The notes: generated by a model not told the origin, from the letters alone. Shown: positions 16,933 to 26,775, counted from the first letter of the stretch. The stretch: 64,000 bases of DNA from Bradyrhizobium iriomotense (GCF_030160715.1 NZ_BSOW01000009.1:211748-275747); one strand, 5' to 3'. A program made the numbers and translations.

Positions 16933-18591
16933 CTACACGCCGAGCGAGGCCTTATAGAGCCCGATCTGCCGCTCGCGGCCGATCTGGTCGGTCAGCTTCT
17001 CCCAGGCCGCTGCGATGTTGTTCGCCCCGGCCTGCGCGTCGACCTTGCCGGCGAAGATCTTCGTCAGCTCGTCTTCCGCGATGCTGTAATACTGGAAGAT
17101 GCCGGGGATGCGCGGCTCGACCGCCCGGTTGGGGTGGTTGTAGGAGGCGAGCTGCGAGTTCAGGTACGAGGTGATGTACTTCTTGTCATAGCCCGCTGCG
17201 ACCCACTCGTCGAACTGGAAGTGGCTGATCCGGTGAGCCTGGAAGCCCGACGGATACATCACCATCCAGAGCGACAGGTCCTTGCCGCCGAGATGCGCTG
17301 CCGCGCTCCAGGCCGCCTTGTGCTTCTTCTCGTCGCCATTGACGCGGGCCATCACATAGACGCCCCAGCCGAGATAGGCGCAGTTCGGCGCATGGTTCGG
17401 GCCGCTCGCAAGCTTGTCCCATTGCCCGGTCTTGGAATTGTAGACGTCGTCCGAGCCCGGCAGGATGTCGAAGCCGACGACATCGCCGATCACCGAGGTG
17501 TCGCTCGCCTTCGCCACCTGGCCGATGTCGCCCCACCAGGGGATCATCGAGCCGATGCCGGCCAAAAATTGCTGGAAGCCGGTGGTGTTCGGATCGGCGT
17601 TGAGCTGATCGGCCGGCTCGAACGGCAGCGCGTCGATCACGTCCTGGATGGCGCGCACCCAGGCCGGATTGTTGATGCGCGGCTTCATCGTGTCGATGTC
17701 GAACAGCCAGGCCTTGTCGTCGGGGTGCTTGGCGTAGGCCGAGGCGCGGCTGCCGAGGAAATAGAAGCCGAACCCGCCCCAGGGCTTGGGCGCGTCGAGA
17801 TAGCCGAACGCGTTCTGATTCTTGATCTTCTTGCCCTTGAGGAATTTCGTCACCGCCTGGACCTGCTGCCAGGTTTTTGGCACGCCCCATTCGCTGGCAT
17901 TGCCGGCGTCCTTCCAGGCCTTGGCGAGGGCCGGGTCGGAGAACACGTCGGTGCGGTAGTTGAAGTTGTGGCAGTCGCCATCGATGGTGACGCGATAGGT
18001 CTTGCCGTTCCAGGTTCCGACCGGCGGCTTCAGATAGTCGACATAGTCATCGATATCGATCTGCTTCTTGACCCAGTCCGGCATCTCCGACGCCAGCCCC
18101 TTGCCACAGACGTCGCCTTCGAAGGGCGCACCCATCTCGAGGATGTCGAAGTCGACCGTGCCGGTTGCGATCGCCTGCTGCAAGCGCGGGTTGTAGTCGG
18201 CCTGCGCGAGGTCGATCCAGGAGATTTTCGCGCCGGTATAGGCCTCCCATGGCTTGAGGAAGCCACGGAAGAGGAGGTTGTGCAGGTTCTGATTGTTGAG
18301 CCCCATGAAGGAGAGCTCGACACCCTTGAACTCGCCCTCCTTGATGCTCGCCTTGGTCGGGCCGAGGCAGAGCTCACCGACCTTCTGCCAGTCGGCATCC
18401 GTCGGCGCGCCCTTGCCGACGCCCGGGATTTGCGTGATCTGCGCGCGCAGATTGGCTTGCGCGAGCGCGAGCTCCGAGAACGTGCCGAGCGCGCCGCTCG
18501 TGCCCAATGCTGCGGCGCTTGCGGCGCCTTTCAGCACCGAGCGCCGGTTCGGCTGGATTGCTGAAAGCCGATCATGGTCTTGCTGTTTCAC
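16933..18591 (-). CDS. Sugar ABC transporter substrate-binding protein (SBP_bac_1 family, Tat-exported)
   Basis: A 552-residue exported protein, larger than most sugar receptors (about 420). It starts at a GTG seven bases after GGGAGGG and has a twin-arginine signal (NRRSVLKGAASAAALG) ending near ALAQ. The mature part has the extracellular solute-binding family 1 layout: WEAYTGAKISWIDLAQADYN, DFDILEMGAPFEGDV and WNGKTYRVTIDGD. The gene starts a three-gene operon with MalF/MalG permeases. An ATG 44 codons upstream is in frame but has no ribosome site and would disrupt the signal. The ligand is unknown. Confidence 0.9.
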   Translation of the reverse strand: MKQQDHDRLSAIQPNRRSVLKGAASAAALGTSGALGTFSELALAQANLRAQITQIPGVGKGAPTDADWQKVGELCLGPTKASIKEGEFKGVELSFMGLNNQNLHNLLFRGFLKPWEAYTGAKISWIDLAQADYNPRLQQAIATGTVDFDILEMGAPFEGDVCGKGLASEMPDWVKKQIDIDDYVDYLKPPVGTWNGKTYRVTIDGDCHNFNYRTDVFSDPALAKAWKDAGNASEWGVPKTWQQVQAVTKFLKGKKIKNQNAFGYLDAPKPWGGFGFYFLGSRASAYAKHPDDKAWLFDIDTMKPRINNPAWVRAIQDVIDALPFEPADQLNADPNTTGFQQFLAGIGSMIPWWGDIGQVAKASDTSVIGDVVGFDILPGSDDVYNSKTGQWDKLASGPNHAPNCAYLGWGVYVMARVNGDEKKHKAAWSAAAHLGGKDLSLWMVMYPSGFQAHRISHFQFDEWVAAGYDKKYITSYLNSQLASYNHPNRAVEPRIPGIFQYYSIAEDELTKIFAGKVDAQAGANNIAAAWEKLTDQIGRERQIGLYKASLGV

Positions 18592-18948
18592 CGCGATACC
18601 CTCCCTTGTTGACTTTCTTGATGTGAAGTCTGAATCACCGGAGCACATCGAGGACGTGATGCTCGTGGACTTCGGTGTCGTCGTGATGGGGTGACAGAGG
18701 TCGCGCCGAGTATGCAACGGCACACATCAAAGTCAACGAATGCACACGGAGTTGAGGCCGCGCGTGCCGTCGGTAACGAGCGAGGAGACAGATTCCTCGC
18801 TATACCGCGCTGCAAGATGAATGCGCCGGCGCGATGATGTGCAGCCATCGCCGATGACGAACGCGCCAGTTCCGCGAGCGCGACATCATCTCGATGTCAT
18901 ATTTATGCCGGAGGTCTTAGGCAGCCGTCGCGGTGGCCCGCGCGGGGC
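18592..18948. other. 357-bp intergenic region, promoter side of the sugar importer operon
   Basis: No gene, tRNA or recognised RNA element is seen. The region lies between the FucU-type gene's end and the GTG start of the binding-protein gene, so it should contain the operon promoter and any operator. Confidence 0.5.
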
Positions 18949-18974
18949 CTGCTTGAGGTGTCCACCTCAAGCAG
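18949..18974 (-). terminator. Hairpin overlapping the FucU-type stop codon
   Basis: CTGCTTGAGGTG and CACCTCAAGCAG form a perfect 12-bp inverted repeat with a 2-nt centre, overlapping the TGA of the mutarotase gene. There is no T-run, so it is either a Rho-assisted terminator or a 3'-end stabiliser. Confidence 0.55.
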
Positions 18975-19422
18975 CATCGGGCGGGATGACGCCCTTCTTG
19001 AAGATGAAGCAGCCATAGAAGCGCCGCTCCCCCGTCTGGATCACGCAATAAGATTTCTTTGCGAGCTCGTAGAAGGCGAAGCGCTCGACTGATCCGAGTG
19101 GAAGCGGGCGGCCCTCCGCCGCGTCGATCTCGGCCTGAACCTCGCGCTGCACCTGCGGAATCTCGTTGGGCTGATCGACAACCTGCATGCGGGACGCCGG
19201 CTTGTCGACGAAGCTGTCGAGCGGCAGCACCGAGAGGATCGCGCGTGCGGCCCGGCTTGCGCTGACATTGTCGATGCGCAGGAGCCGTCCCAGTACGGTC
19301 TGGCGTGCCACGGAGTCGGCCGGGAAATTGGTGTCGCAGAGCACGAGATCGTCGCCGTGCCCCATGGCGCGCAGCGCATGAAGAACGTCGGCATTCAAAA
19401 GAGGATCGATCGATTTCAGCAT
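18967..19422 (-). CDS. RbsD/FucU-family sugar mutarotase
   Basis: A 151-residue cytosolic protein of the usual RbsD/FucU length. LLNADVLHALRAMGHGDDLVLCDTNFPA contains the conserved His and Asp residues of the family, and the C-terminal FYELAKKSYCVIQTGERRFYGCFIFKKGVI fits the FucU branch, which interconverts alpha and beta anomers of fucose or related sugars. The gene is divergent from the xylulokinase operon, with 98 bp between the starts, so both may share a regulator. GGGAG precedes the ATG. Confidence 0.88.
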   Translation of the reverse strand: MLKSIDPLLNADVLHALRAMGHGDDLVLCDTNFPADSVARQTVLGRLLRIDNVSASRAARAILSVLPLDSFVDKPASRMQVVDQPNEIPQVQREVQAEIDAAEGRPLPLGSVERFAFYELAKKSYCVIQTGERRFYGCFIFKKGVIPPDAA

Positions 19423-19520
19423 GCGGCGTCTCCCTTGACGAGATCAGGCTTCTTGGATTGATTGACTATCCGACGTTGCGGCGCCGTCGTCCATATCGAC
19501 GTCCACGATTTGTAAGGATG

Positions 19521-20966
19521 ATGTATCTCGGCATCGATCTCGGGACCTCGGCGGTCAAGACCGTCCTCGTCGACGACACCCAGCGCGTGGTCGCGAGCGC
19601 GAGCCGGTCGCTCGCGACGGCCTCGCCACGTCCCGGCTATTCCGAGCAGGATCCGCAGGCCTGGATCGAGGCGGCGTTTGCGACGCTGGATGAGCTGAAG
19701 GCGGACCATCCGCACGAGCTGGCCGCGGTCGAGGGCATCGGCCTGTCCGGCCAGATGCACGGCGCCACGCTGCTCGATGCGAATCTTACGCCACTCCGCC
19801 CCTGCATTCTCTGGAATGATGGCCGTTCCGCGGCCGAGTGCCGTCTGCTCGAACAGCGCTGGCCAGCCTTGCGCGCCACGACCGGCAACAAGGCGATGCC
19901 CGGCTTCACCGCGCCGAAGCTCTTGTGGATCTCCGCACATGAGCCCGAGATCTTTGTGGCGACGAAGCTGGTGCTGCTGCCGAAGGCCTATTTGCGCCTG
20001 ATCCTGTCGGGCGAAGCGATCGAGGACGTCTCCGACGCCTCCGGATCGCTATGGCTGGACGTCGCGCGGCGCGACTGGTCGGATGAGGGGCTTGCCGCGA
20101 CAGGCCTGTCGCGCGCGCACATGCCGCGGCTGGTCGAAGGCTGTGCGCCGGCGGCGCGGCTGACGCGTGAGCTCAGCGAGCGTTGGGGCATGGTGAAACG
20201 GCCGATGATCGCGGGCGGCGCCGGAGACAACCCGGCCGGTGCCGTCGGCATCGGTGCGATCCGCCCGGGAACCGCGTTCATCTCGCTGGGGACATCAGGC
20301 GCGCTGCTGACGCCCACCGACAGGATTGCCGCGAACCCGGATCGCGTCGTGCACACCTTCGCCCATGCGATCCCCGCAATGTGGATTCAAGCCGGCGCGA
20401 TCCTCTCGGCCGCGTCCTGCCTCGCCTGGATCGCGCGGCTGCTTGGCGCCCCGGAAGCCGAATTGCTGGCGCCGCTCGGTGCGCGTCCGCAGGCGCCATC
20501 GCCGGTCAGCTTCCTGCCTTATCTTGCCGGTGAGCGGACGCCGCATGACGACCCCAATGTGCGCGGCATGCTCGATGGTCTGAGCCATGCCACCGATCGC
20601 ACGGCGATCGTGCAGGCCGTGCTCGAAGGCGTTGCGTTTGCGCTGGCCGATTGCCGCGACGCGCTCGCCGCCGCCGGCCTTGCCGTCGCGGAGGCCGATG
20701 CGATCGGCGGCGGGTCGCGGTCCGCCTTCTGGCTCGCCGTGCTGGCGAATGTGCTGGACATGCCGATCCACCGCTTTGCAGCAGGCGAGACCGGTGCTGC
20801 GTTCGGTGCGGCGAGATTGGGGCGGCTTGCTGTCACCGGCGAGGCGATCGCCGCCGTCTGCACGCCGCCGCGGCGCGTCGAGACGTTTGAGCCCGAGCGC
20901 GCGCTCGCCGATGCCTATGCCGCGCGGCTTCCAGCGTGGCGCCAACTGTACCGGCCGCGCCACTAG
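19521..20966 (+). CDS. xylB: Xylulokinase (FGGY carbohydrate kinase)
   Basis: A 481-residue kinase of normal XylB length. It begins MYLGIDLGTSAVKTVLVDD (phosphate-1 motif). GIGLSGQMHGATLLD, LRPCILWNDGR and TGNKAMPGFTAPKLLW match xylulokinases well. GAGDNPAGAVGIGAIRPGTAFISLGTSGAL forms the ATP-binding core and AIGGGSRSAFWL the C-terminal motif. The enzyme phosphorylates D-xylulose with ATP in the cytosol, feeding the pentose phosphate pathway. Two ATGs are adjacent (19518 and 19521); I use the second for spacing to AAGG. It leads the operon with the RbsACB-type importer and an SDR, which fits catabolism of a pentitol or pentose. Confidence 0.92.
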   Translation: MYLGIDLGTSAVKTVLVDDTQRVVASASRSLATASPRPGYSEQDPQAWIEAAFATLDELKADHPHELAAVEGIGLSGQMHGATLLDANLTPLRPCILWNDGRSAAECRLLEQRWPALRATTGNKAMPGFTAPKLLWISAHEPEIFVATKLVLLPKAYLRLILSGEAIEDVSDASGSLWLDVARRDWSDEGLAATGLSRAHMPRLVEGCAPAARLTRELSERWGMVKRPMIAGGAGDNPAGAVGIGAIRPGTAFISLGTSGALLTPTDRIAANPDRVVHTFAHAIPAMWIQAGAILSAASCLAWIARLLGAPEAELLAPLGARPQAPSPVSFLPYLAGERTPHDDPNVRGMLDGLSHATDRTAIVQAVLEGVAFALADCRDALAAAGLAVAEADAIGGGSRSAFWLAVLANVLDMPIHRFAAGETGAAFGAARLGRLAVTGEAIAAVCTPPRRVETFEPERALADAYAARLPAWRQLYRPRH

Positions 20967-21106
20967 CGCTGCGCCTTTCGCGCGTGCGCCTCCTCGATAT
21001 TGTCGGTTCGGTATTGCCCTGCGCCGCCGCCTTTTGTTTAATGGCCAAACCGCGCTGACGACGAACGAGACGCGGGTAGGAAACGCATTGTGCGCCGGGA
21101 GGCACG

Positions 21107-22630
21107 ATGAACGATCCGATCCTCGAGATGCGCGGGGTCTCCAAATCCTTCTTCGGCATCAAGGCGCTGCGTGCCGTTGACCTCACCGTCTATGCCGGCG
21201 AGATCCACGCCCTGATGGGCGAGAACGGCGCCGGCAAATCGACCCTGATGAAAATTTTATCGGGTGCCTATCGCCCCGATCCCGGCGGCGAGATCCGCAT
21301 CGAGGGCGAGCCGGTGCATATCCACGGGCCCCTCGGCGGCCGCGCGGCCGGCATCTCGATCATCTACCAGGAACTATCCCTGGCCCCCAACCTGGCCGTC
21401 GCGGAGAATATTTATCTCGGCCGCGAGGTGTCCCGTTCAGGATTGCTTGCACGCGGCACCATGCGCGAGGGCGTCGGCCCGATCCTGGAGCGGCTCGGCG
21501 CGGATTTCACCCCATCGACGCTGGTGACGCATCTGTCGATGGGCCAGCGCCAGCTCGTCGAGATCGCCCGCGCGCTGCATGTGCGTTCGAAAATCCTGAT
21601 CATGGACGAGCCGACCACCTCGCTGTCGGCCGCCGAGAGCGAGCGGCTGTTCGCGTTGATCCGCCAGCTCCGCGCCGAGGGGCTCGCCATCATCTACATC
21701 TCGCACCGCATGGACGAAGTGTACGCGCTCGGCGACCGTGTCACCGTGCTGCGCGACGGTCGGCTGGTCGGCTCGCTCGACAGATCCGACATCCGCGCCG
21801 ACACCATCGTCCGCATGATGGTCGGGCGCGACGTCTCGTCCTTCTACAAGAAGGATCACGATCCCGAGGCGGGGAGGGGACATCCGGTGCTTGCCGCGAT
21901 CGACATGTCCGATGGGCATCGCGTCAAGGGCTGCTCGCTCACCGTCCATGCGGGCGAGGTCGTCGGGCTCGCCGGCCTGATCGGCGCGGGCCGCACCGAG
22001 CTTGCTCATCTCATCATCGGCGCTGCGCCGAAGATTTCGGGCCGGCTCGAGCTCGAGGGACGGCCGATCGAGATCCGCACGCCCGGCGAGGCGCTGGAGG
22101 CCGGCATCGCCTACCTCACCGAGGACCGCAAGGCGCTCGGCCTGTTCCTGGACATGTCGTGCCTGGACAACATCAACCTCGCGGTCTTGGGCCGCGACGC
22201 CAAGCTCGGTTGGGTCCTCGATCGCGACAAGGCGCGCGAGCGCGCCGACCGGGCGTTCACGGGCTTGAGCATCCGCGCCGCAAATGCCGGCGTGCCGGCG
22301 GGCGGACTCTCGGGCGGAAACCAGCAGAAGGTGCTGCTGTCGCGGCTTCTTGCGATCGCGCCGAAAGTCCTGCTCCTCGATGAGCCGACGCGCGGCGTCG
22401 ACGTCGGGGCCAAGTCCGAGATCTATTCGATCATCGACAATCTCGCCAAGGCCGGCACCGCGATCCTCGTCATCTCGTCCGATCTGCCGGAGATCATCGG
22501 CATCTGCGATCGCGTCATCGTGATGCGGTCCGGGCACATCGAAGGCGAGATCAGGCGAACCGAGACGTCGCCGCTGAACCAGGAGGATATCATGGCGCTA
22601 GCCACGGGGACGGAGCATCTCGATGCCTGA
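21107..22630 (+). CDS. Sugar ABC transporter ATPase with two ATP-binding domains (RbsA/CUT2 family)
   Basis: A 507-residue tandem ATPase. The first domain has Walker [10 protein letters not shown], signature [15 protein letters not shown] and Walker [10 protein letters not shown]. The second has a degenerate Walker A region ([10 protein letters not shown]), signature [15 protein letters not shown] and [14 protein letters not shown]. This is the CUT2 arrangement of ribose, xylose and fructose importers. It energises the RbsC-type permease, whose gene overlaps its end by 8 bp. The ATG follows a GGGAGG site. Confidence 0.95.
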   Translation: MNDPILEMRGVSKSFFGIKALRAVDLTVYAGEIHALMGENGAGKSTLMKILSGAYRPDPGGEIRIEGEPVHIHGPLGGRAAGISIIYQELSLAPNLAVAENIYLGREVSRSGLLARGTMREGVGPILERLGADFTPSTLVTHLSMGQRQLVEIARALHVRSKILIMDEPTTSLSAAESERLFALIRQLRAEGLAIIYISHRMDEVYALGDRVTVLRDGRLVGSLDRSDIRADTIVRMMVGRDVSSFYKKDHDPEAGRGHPVLAAIDMSDGHRVKGCSLTVHAGEVVGLAGLIGAGRTELAHLIIGAAPKISGRLELEGRPIEIRTPGEALEAGIAYLTEDRKALGLFLDMSCLDNINLAVLGRDAKLGWVLDRDKARERADRAFTGLSIRAANAGVPAGGLSGGNQQKVLLSRLLAIAPKVLLLDEPTRGVDVGAKSEIYSIIDNLAKAGTAILVISSDLPEIIGICDRVIVMRSGHIEGEIRRTETSPLNQEDIMALATGTEHLDA

Positions 22631-23657
22631 TGAGGGAACTGCAAAGGCTGTCACGGCCAATGGGCTTGCGGCCGCGCAGGAGACCAAGCGCCAGCGCGTC
22701 CGGCTCCTGATCCGCGCCGCCGGCATGCTGCCGGTGCTCCTGCTGCTGTGCGCCGGTTTCCACTTCCTCTCGGATGGCCGCTTTTTCACCGGACAAAATC
22801 TCGGCATCGTTCTGCAGCAGGCTGCCGTCAACACCGTGCTCGCGGCGGGCATGACCTTCGTCATCCTCACCGGCGGCATCGACCTGTCGGTCGGCTCGAT
22901 CCTGGCGGCGTCCGCGATGGCCGGATTGACACTGTCGAAGCTGCCCGAGCTCGGGGCACTGTGGCTGCCCGCATCCGTTCTCACCGGCCTCGGTTTCGGC
23001 CTCGTCAACGGCGCGCTGATCGCGCTGCTGCGGCTGCCGCCCTTCATCGTCACGCTCGGCTCGCTCACCGCCGTGCGCGGCCTGGCGCGCCTGCTCGGCG
23101 CCGACACCACCGTGTTCAACCCTTCCATTCCCTATGCCTTCATCGGCAATGGCTCGCTTACCCTCATTCCCGGCGTGGTCTCGATTCCCTGGCTGTCGGT
23201 GATCGCGCTGCTCGTGATCCTCGTGTCCTGGCTGGTGCTGCGCCGGACCGTGCTCGGCGTTCACATCTACGCGGTCGGCGGCAATGAGAGCGCGGCGCGG
23301 CTCGCCGGCATCAAGGTCTGGGCGGTGCTGATCTTCGTCTACGGCGTGTCGGGACTGTTTGCCGGCCTCGGCGGTGCGATGCAGGCGGCACGGCTCTACG
23401 CGGCCAACGGATTGCAGCTCGGTCAAAGCTACGAGCTCGATGCGATCACCGCCGTGATCCTGGGCGGCACGTCCTTCGTCGGCGGTATCGGCTCGATCTG
23501 GGGAACGCTGGTCGGCGCGCTGATCATCGCCGTGCTGTCGAACGGCCTCATTCTCGTCGGCGTGTCCGACATCTGGCAATACGTCATCAAGGGCCTGGTG
23601 ATCATCGGCGCCGTCGCGCTCGATCGCTACCGCCTGCAAGGCTCGGCGCGCACCTAA
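22623..23657 (+). CDS. Sugar ABC transporter permease (RbsC/CUT2 family)
   Basis: A 344-residue inner-membrane protein with eight or more hydrophobic segments. [51 protein letters not shown] and [25 protein letters not shown] are the standard RbsC landmarks. It overlaps the ATPase gene by 8 bp, so the two are translationally coupled. With the ATPase and the downstream binding protein it forms a complete importer for a monosaccharide or polyol. Confidence 0.95.
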   Translation: MPDEGTAKAVTANGLAAAQETKRQRVRLLIRAAGMLPVLLLLCAGFHFLSDGRFFTGQNLGIVLQQAAVNTVLAAGMTFVILTGGIDLSVGSILAASAMAGLTLSKLPELGALWLPASVLTGLGFGLVNGALIALLRLPPFIVTLGSLTAVRGLARLLGADTTVFNPSIPYAFIGNGSLTLIPGVVSIPWLSVIALLVILVSWLVLRRTVLGVHIYAVGGNESAARLAGIKVWAVLIFVYGVSGLFAGLGGAMQAARLYAANGLQLGQSYELDAITAVILGGTSFVGGIGSIWGTLVGALIIAVLSNGLILVGVSDIWQYVIKGLVIIGAVALDRYRLQGSART

Positions 23658-23753
23658 CCGGTTGCGCGAAGATACAGCCACTCGCGCTGTGGGACTCCGT
23701 TGCGGCAACTGGTCTGTCGCGCCGGACATCAAATCAGACCAGGGAGGAAGCCA

Positions 23754-24701
23754 ATGTTGAAGACGATTTCGCTTACCAGCGCCGCCGTGGCGCTTGCCCT
23801 AGGCTCCGCGCCGCTGCAGGCGAAGGAGCTCAAATCCATCGGCGTCTCGCTCGGTTCACTCGGCAACCCGTTCTTCGTCGCGCTGTCGAAGGGCGCCGAG
23901 TTCGAGGCCAAGAAGACCAACCCCAACGTGAAGGTTACGACCGTCGGCTTCGAATACGATCTGGGCAAGCAGGTGACCCAGATCGACAACTTCATCGCCG
24001 CCGGCGTCGACCTGATCCTCCTGAACCCCGGCGATCCCAAGGCGATCGGCCCGGCGATCAAGAAGGCCCAGGCCGCCGGCATCATCGTCGTCGCGGTCGA
24101 TACCGCCGCCGAAGGCGCCGATGCCACGGTGACCACGAACAACGTCCAGGCCGGCGAGATCTCCTGTCAGTACATCGTCGACAAGTTAGGGGGTAAAGGC
24201 GACGTGATCATCGAGAACGGCCCGCAGGTCTCCGCGGTCATCGATCGTGTGAACGGCTGCAAGAGCGTGTTCGGCAAGAACCCCGGCATCAAGGTCCTCT
24301 CCAGTGACCAGGACGGCAAGGGCTCGCGCGAGGGCGGCCTCACGGTGGCGCAGGGCTACCTGACGCGCTTCCCCAAGATCGACGCCATCTTCGCCATCAA
24401 CGATCCGCAGGCGATCGGCACTGATCTTGCGGCACGCCAGCAGAGCCGCTCCGGCATCGTCATCACCGCGGTCGACGGCGCCCCCGACATCGAGGCCGCG
24501 CTGAAAGACCCGCAGTCGCCGCAGATCCAGGCCTCGGCCTCGCAGGATCCGTTCTTCATGGCGCGCCGCGCCGTGCAGGTCGGTGTCGGCATCCTGGGCG
24601 GGCAGAAGCCAGCCTCGACCGTCGAGCTGCTGCCCTCGAAGCTCGTGACGCGCGACAACGTCGCCGAGTACAAGGGCTGGACCTCGGACCGCTCGCAGTA
24701 A
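23754..24701 (+). CDS. Sugar ABC transporter substrate-binding protein (RbsB/Peripla_BP_4 family)
   Basis: A 315-residue exported protein with a signal peptide ending near PLQAKE. The mature start KSIGVSLGSLGNPFFVALSKG, followed by DLILLNPGDPKAIGPAIKKAQAAG and FAINDPQAIGTDLAA, is classic for RbsB-like receptors of CUT2 importers. The ATG is fixed by GGGAGGAAG at ideal spacing; a longer frame upstream is not credible. A GC-rich hairpin just after the stop separates it from the SDR gene and may raise its mRNA level above the rest. Confidence 0.93.
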   Translation: MLKTISLTSAAVALALGSAPLQAKELKSIGVSLGSLGNPFFVALSKGAEFEAKKTNPNVKVTTVGFEYDLGKQVTQIDNFIAAGVDLILLNPGDPKAIGPAIKKAQAAGIIVVAVDTAAEGADATVTTNNVQAGEISCQYIVDKLGGKGDVIIENGPQVSAVIDRVNGCKSVFGKNPGIKVLSSDQDGKGSREGGLTVAQGYLTRFPKIDAIFAINDPQAIGTDLAARQQSRSGIVITAVDGAPDIEAALKDPQSPQIQASASQDPFFMARRAVQVGVGILGGQKPASTVELLPSKLVTRDNVAEYKGWTSDRSQ

Positions 24702-24719
24702 GCGGCCTTGCGTTTGCCG

Positions 24720-24742
24720 GCGCCGCCCCTTGCGGGCGGCGC
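24720..24742 (+). other. Hairpin between the binding-protein gene and the SDR gene
   Basis: GCGCCGCCC pairs with GGGCGGCGC (9 bp, 5-nt loop) shortly after the RbsB-type stop. No T-run follows, so read-through into the dehydrogenase gene is expected. Confidence 0.6.
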
Positions 24743-24820
24743 TGGAACGCTGCAAGACGGTGGGCGTTTGTGACCGACGGCTCGTGCCGTTCGACATATC
24801 CCCCAAGAGTGGCACCGCCT

Positions 24821-25657
24821 ATGCAGCATTCCGATCGATCGACCTCCTTCGCATCCCGCCTCGTCGGGCAATACGCACTCGTGACCGGCGCGTCCCAAGG
24901 GATCGGGCGCGCAATCGCCATTCGCTTCGCGCAGGAAGGGGCGATCGTCGCCATCAATTACCTGGAGCACCGTGCGGATGCCGAGCAAACGCTCGCAATG
25001 GCGCAGGCCGCCTCGCGCGACCGCGGGCATGGTGATCGGGACCATCTCGTCGTTCAGGCCAATGTCGGCGTCGAGGTCGACATCGCGCGAATGTTCGAGA
25101 CGATCTTGTCGCGCTGGCCGCGGCTCGATTGCCTCGTCAACAATGCCGGCTTCCAGAAGGAATCGCCGAGCGAGGCGCTCGACGTCGAGGCCTATCGGCG
25201 CATCATCGACGTCAATCTCGGCGGCGCCGTGCTCTGCGCGCAGAAGGCGCTGGCGCATTTCGTGAGCCGCGGAGGCGGCGGCACGATCGTCAATTGCTCG
25301 AGCGTGCACCAGATTGTCCCGAAGCCCGGCTATCTCGCTTATTCGATCAGCAAGGGCGGCATGGCGAACCTGACGCGCACGCTGGCGCTCGAATTTGCCG
25401 GTCGCGGCATTCGCGTCAACGCCGTGGGACCGGGCGCGATCGACACGCCGATCAACGCGGCCTGGACGGGGGATGCGAAGAAACGCGCGGGGGTCGAAAG
25501 CCACATCCCGCTCGGCCGGGTCGGAACGGCCGAAGAGATCGCAGCGGTGTTCGCCTTCCTCGCCTCGGACGAGGCGAGCTACATCACCGGCCAGACCATC
25601 TATGCCTGCGGCGGCATCACGCTGTTCGGCGAATTCCGCGAGAACTGGGCGAGCTAG
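24821..25657 (+). CDS. SDR-family dehydrogenase (polyol or glucose 1-dehydrogenase-like)
   Basis: A 278-residue classical short-chain dehydrogenase. ALVTGASQGIGRAIAIRF is the NAD(P) Rossmann motif, VNNAGFQ the NNAG motif, NCSSVHQ supplies the catalytic Ser, and YLAYSISKGG the Tyr-x3-Lys pair. The end (SYITGQTIYACGGITLF) is typical. Acting with the importer and xylulokinase, it could oxidise an imported pentitol such as xylitol or arabitol to a ketose, but substrate specificity is not readable. I chose the ATG nearest the domain; 17 in-frame codons upstream are poorly supported. Confidence 0.88.
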   Translation: MQHSDRSTSFASRLVGQYALVTGASQGIGRAIAIRFAQEGAIVAINYLEHRADAEQTLAMAQAASRDRGHGDRDHLVVQANVGVEVDIARMFETILSRWPRLDCLVNNAGFQKESPSEALDVEAYRRIIDVNLGGAVLCAQKALAHFVSRGGGGTIVNCSSVHQIVPKPGYLAYSISKGGMANLTRTLALEFAGRGIRVNAVGPGAIDTPINAAWTGDAKKRAGVESHIPLGRVGTAEEIAAVFAFLASDEASYITGQTIYACGGITLFGEFRENWAS

Positions 25658-25658
25658 G

Positions 25659-26336
25659 CTAACCGGTCGGCATTTCGAGTCTTTCGATCTGTTGGCCGGC
25701 GTCGTCAAAATTTTCTTGGGAAAGCCATTGATCTAGGGCCGCTTTACGTTGGGGCCACTCGTCCTTCAGCATAGAGAACCATGCCACATCGCGCTGCCAG
25801 CCATCCACGACTGCTGCTCGTCGCCATGTTCCCTCATAGGTGAATCCAAGATTTTTGGCAGCGTTGAAGGATTTTGCATTCTGTGCCTGACAGCGCCAAA
25901 CCAATCGTTCATAGCCAAGATCATCCATCGCGTGGCACATCAGCAAGTAAATTGCTTCTCGTGCAGCTCGCGTTCCCTGGAGCGTAGGCGAGAACCAAAT
26001 GCTGCCAATCTCGATACTGCCGTCCTTGTTGTATACGTCACATATCGAAAGCCAACCCTGTGGCCTCCGTCCCTTCGGCATCACAACCCAAAATGGTTGA
26101 TCCGGGCGCTTGGAGAGATCAGCAAGCGTGCTTCGGAGTTTTTCGATATCGGTAAAGGGACCGTAGCGCAGGTAAGTGAAGCTCTCAGGCGCGGCGTCGG
26201 CGAAAGGCCAGAGATCAGCCAGATGATTTTCCGACAATAGCTCCAGGTCCACGTAGCGGCCGGAATGGGGCTTCCTGATCGGCAAAGGCCAGTTGGTTTT
26301 GGGAACTGGCCTACCCAAGTCTCGTTCAATTGCCAT
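25659..26336 (-). CDS. GNAT-family N-acetyltransferase (RimJ/RimL-like)
   Basis: A 225-residue protein. The order of elements fits Acetyltransf_3: LELLSENHLADLWPF, GWLSICDVYNKDGSIEIGSIWFSPTLQGTRAAREAIYLL (the acetyl-CoA loop region, with a non-canonical QGTRAA) and RLVWRCQAQNAKSFNAAKNLGFTYEGTWRRA. Such enzymes acetylate protein N-termini or small amines. It is convergent with the SDR gene with only one base between the stops. Its codon usage looks less GC-rich than the neighbours, hinting at later acquisition. No clear ribosome site is seen. Confidence 0.87.
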   Translation of the reverse strand: MAIERDLGRPVPKTNWPLPIRKPHSGRYVDLELLSENHLADLWPFADAAPESFTYLRYGPFTDIEKLRSTLADLSKRPDQPFWVVMPKGRRPQGWLSICDVYNKDGSIEIGSIWFSPTLQGTRAAREAIYLLMCHAMDDLGYERLVWRCQAQNAKSFNAAKNLGFTYEGTWRRAAVVDGWQRDVAWFSMLKDEWPQRKAALDQWLSQENFDDAGQQIERLEMPTG

Positions 26337-26775
26337 TCAGTGCACCAAGCAAGATGTCGCGCGATTGCTCGCCGAGCGCTAGAAATCTTCTGCAAAAACG
26401 CGGCAACGCTGCTTGCTGATCCATCAGGGCATGTCGCTTTGACCAGCTTAAAGAGCCTCGACCAGGTAGTCCAGCGATGTCGGCAATGGGCAAAGCGGAC
26501 GTCGCGCTCTCCGGAGCTCTGTAGGAGCCGGAAGCTGGTCCAGAGGACGCCGCTTCAAGCTCGCCGCTTGACCGAGCGCACGACGGGTTGGCCGGCTTGC
26601 GCCGACACGAGGCCGTCCTCGTCCCGGCGTTCCACCTGACTTGTCCGAGACATAAGTCGCAGATCAACCCGCTTTTGATCTGGATCATGGAGGCCGGTCC
26701 GCCAGCGATACAGTGTAGGCGGGGCCCACCAAGTATGGGGCCGTCTCAACGGGAAGAACTCCAGGGATCATTGAT
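26337..26775. other. 439-bp intergenic region, no gene recognised
   Basis: Open frames on both strands are short, lack ribosome sites and show low-complexity arginine- and serine-rich translations. The right end must carry the promoter of the DUF485-ActP operon. Confidence 0.45.

Noticed and set aside
22590..23732. 380-codon minus-strand frame opposite the RbsC-type permease
   Set aside because: The translation is dominated by Asp/Gln/His/Arg repeats, as expected for the reverse of membrane-protein codons.
26326..26688. 120-codon minus-strand frame in the gap before DUF485
   Set aside because: No ribosome site, overlaps the GNAT gene start, and serine/arginine-rich composition without a family pattern.
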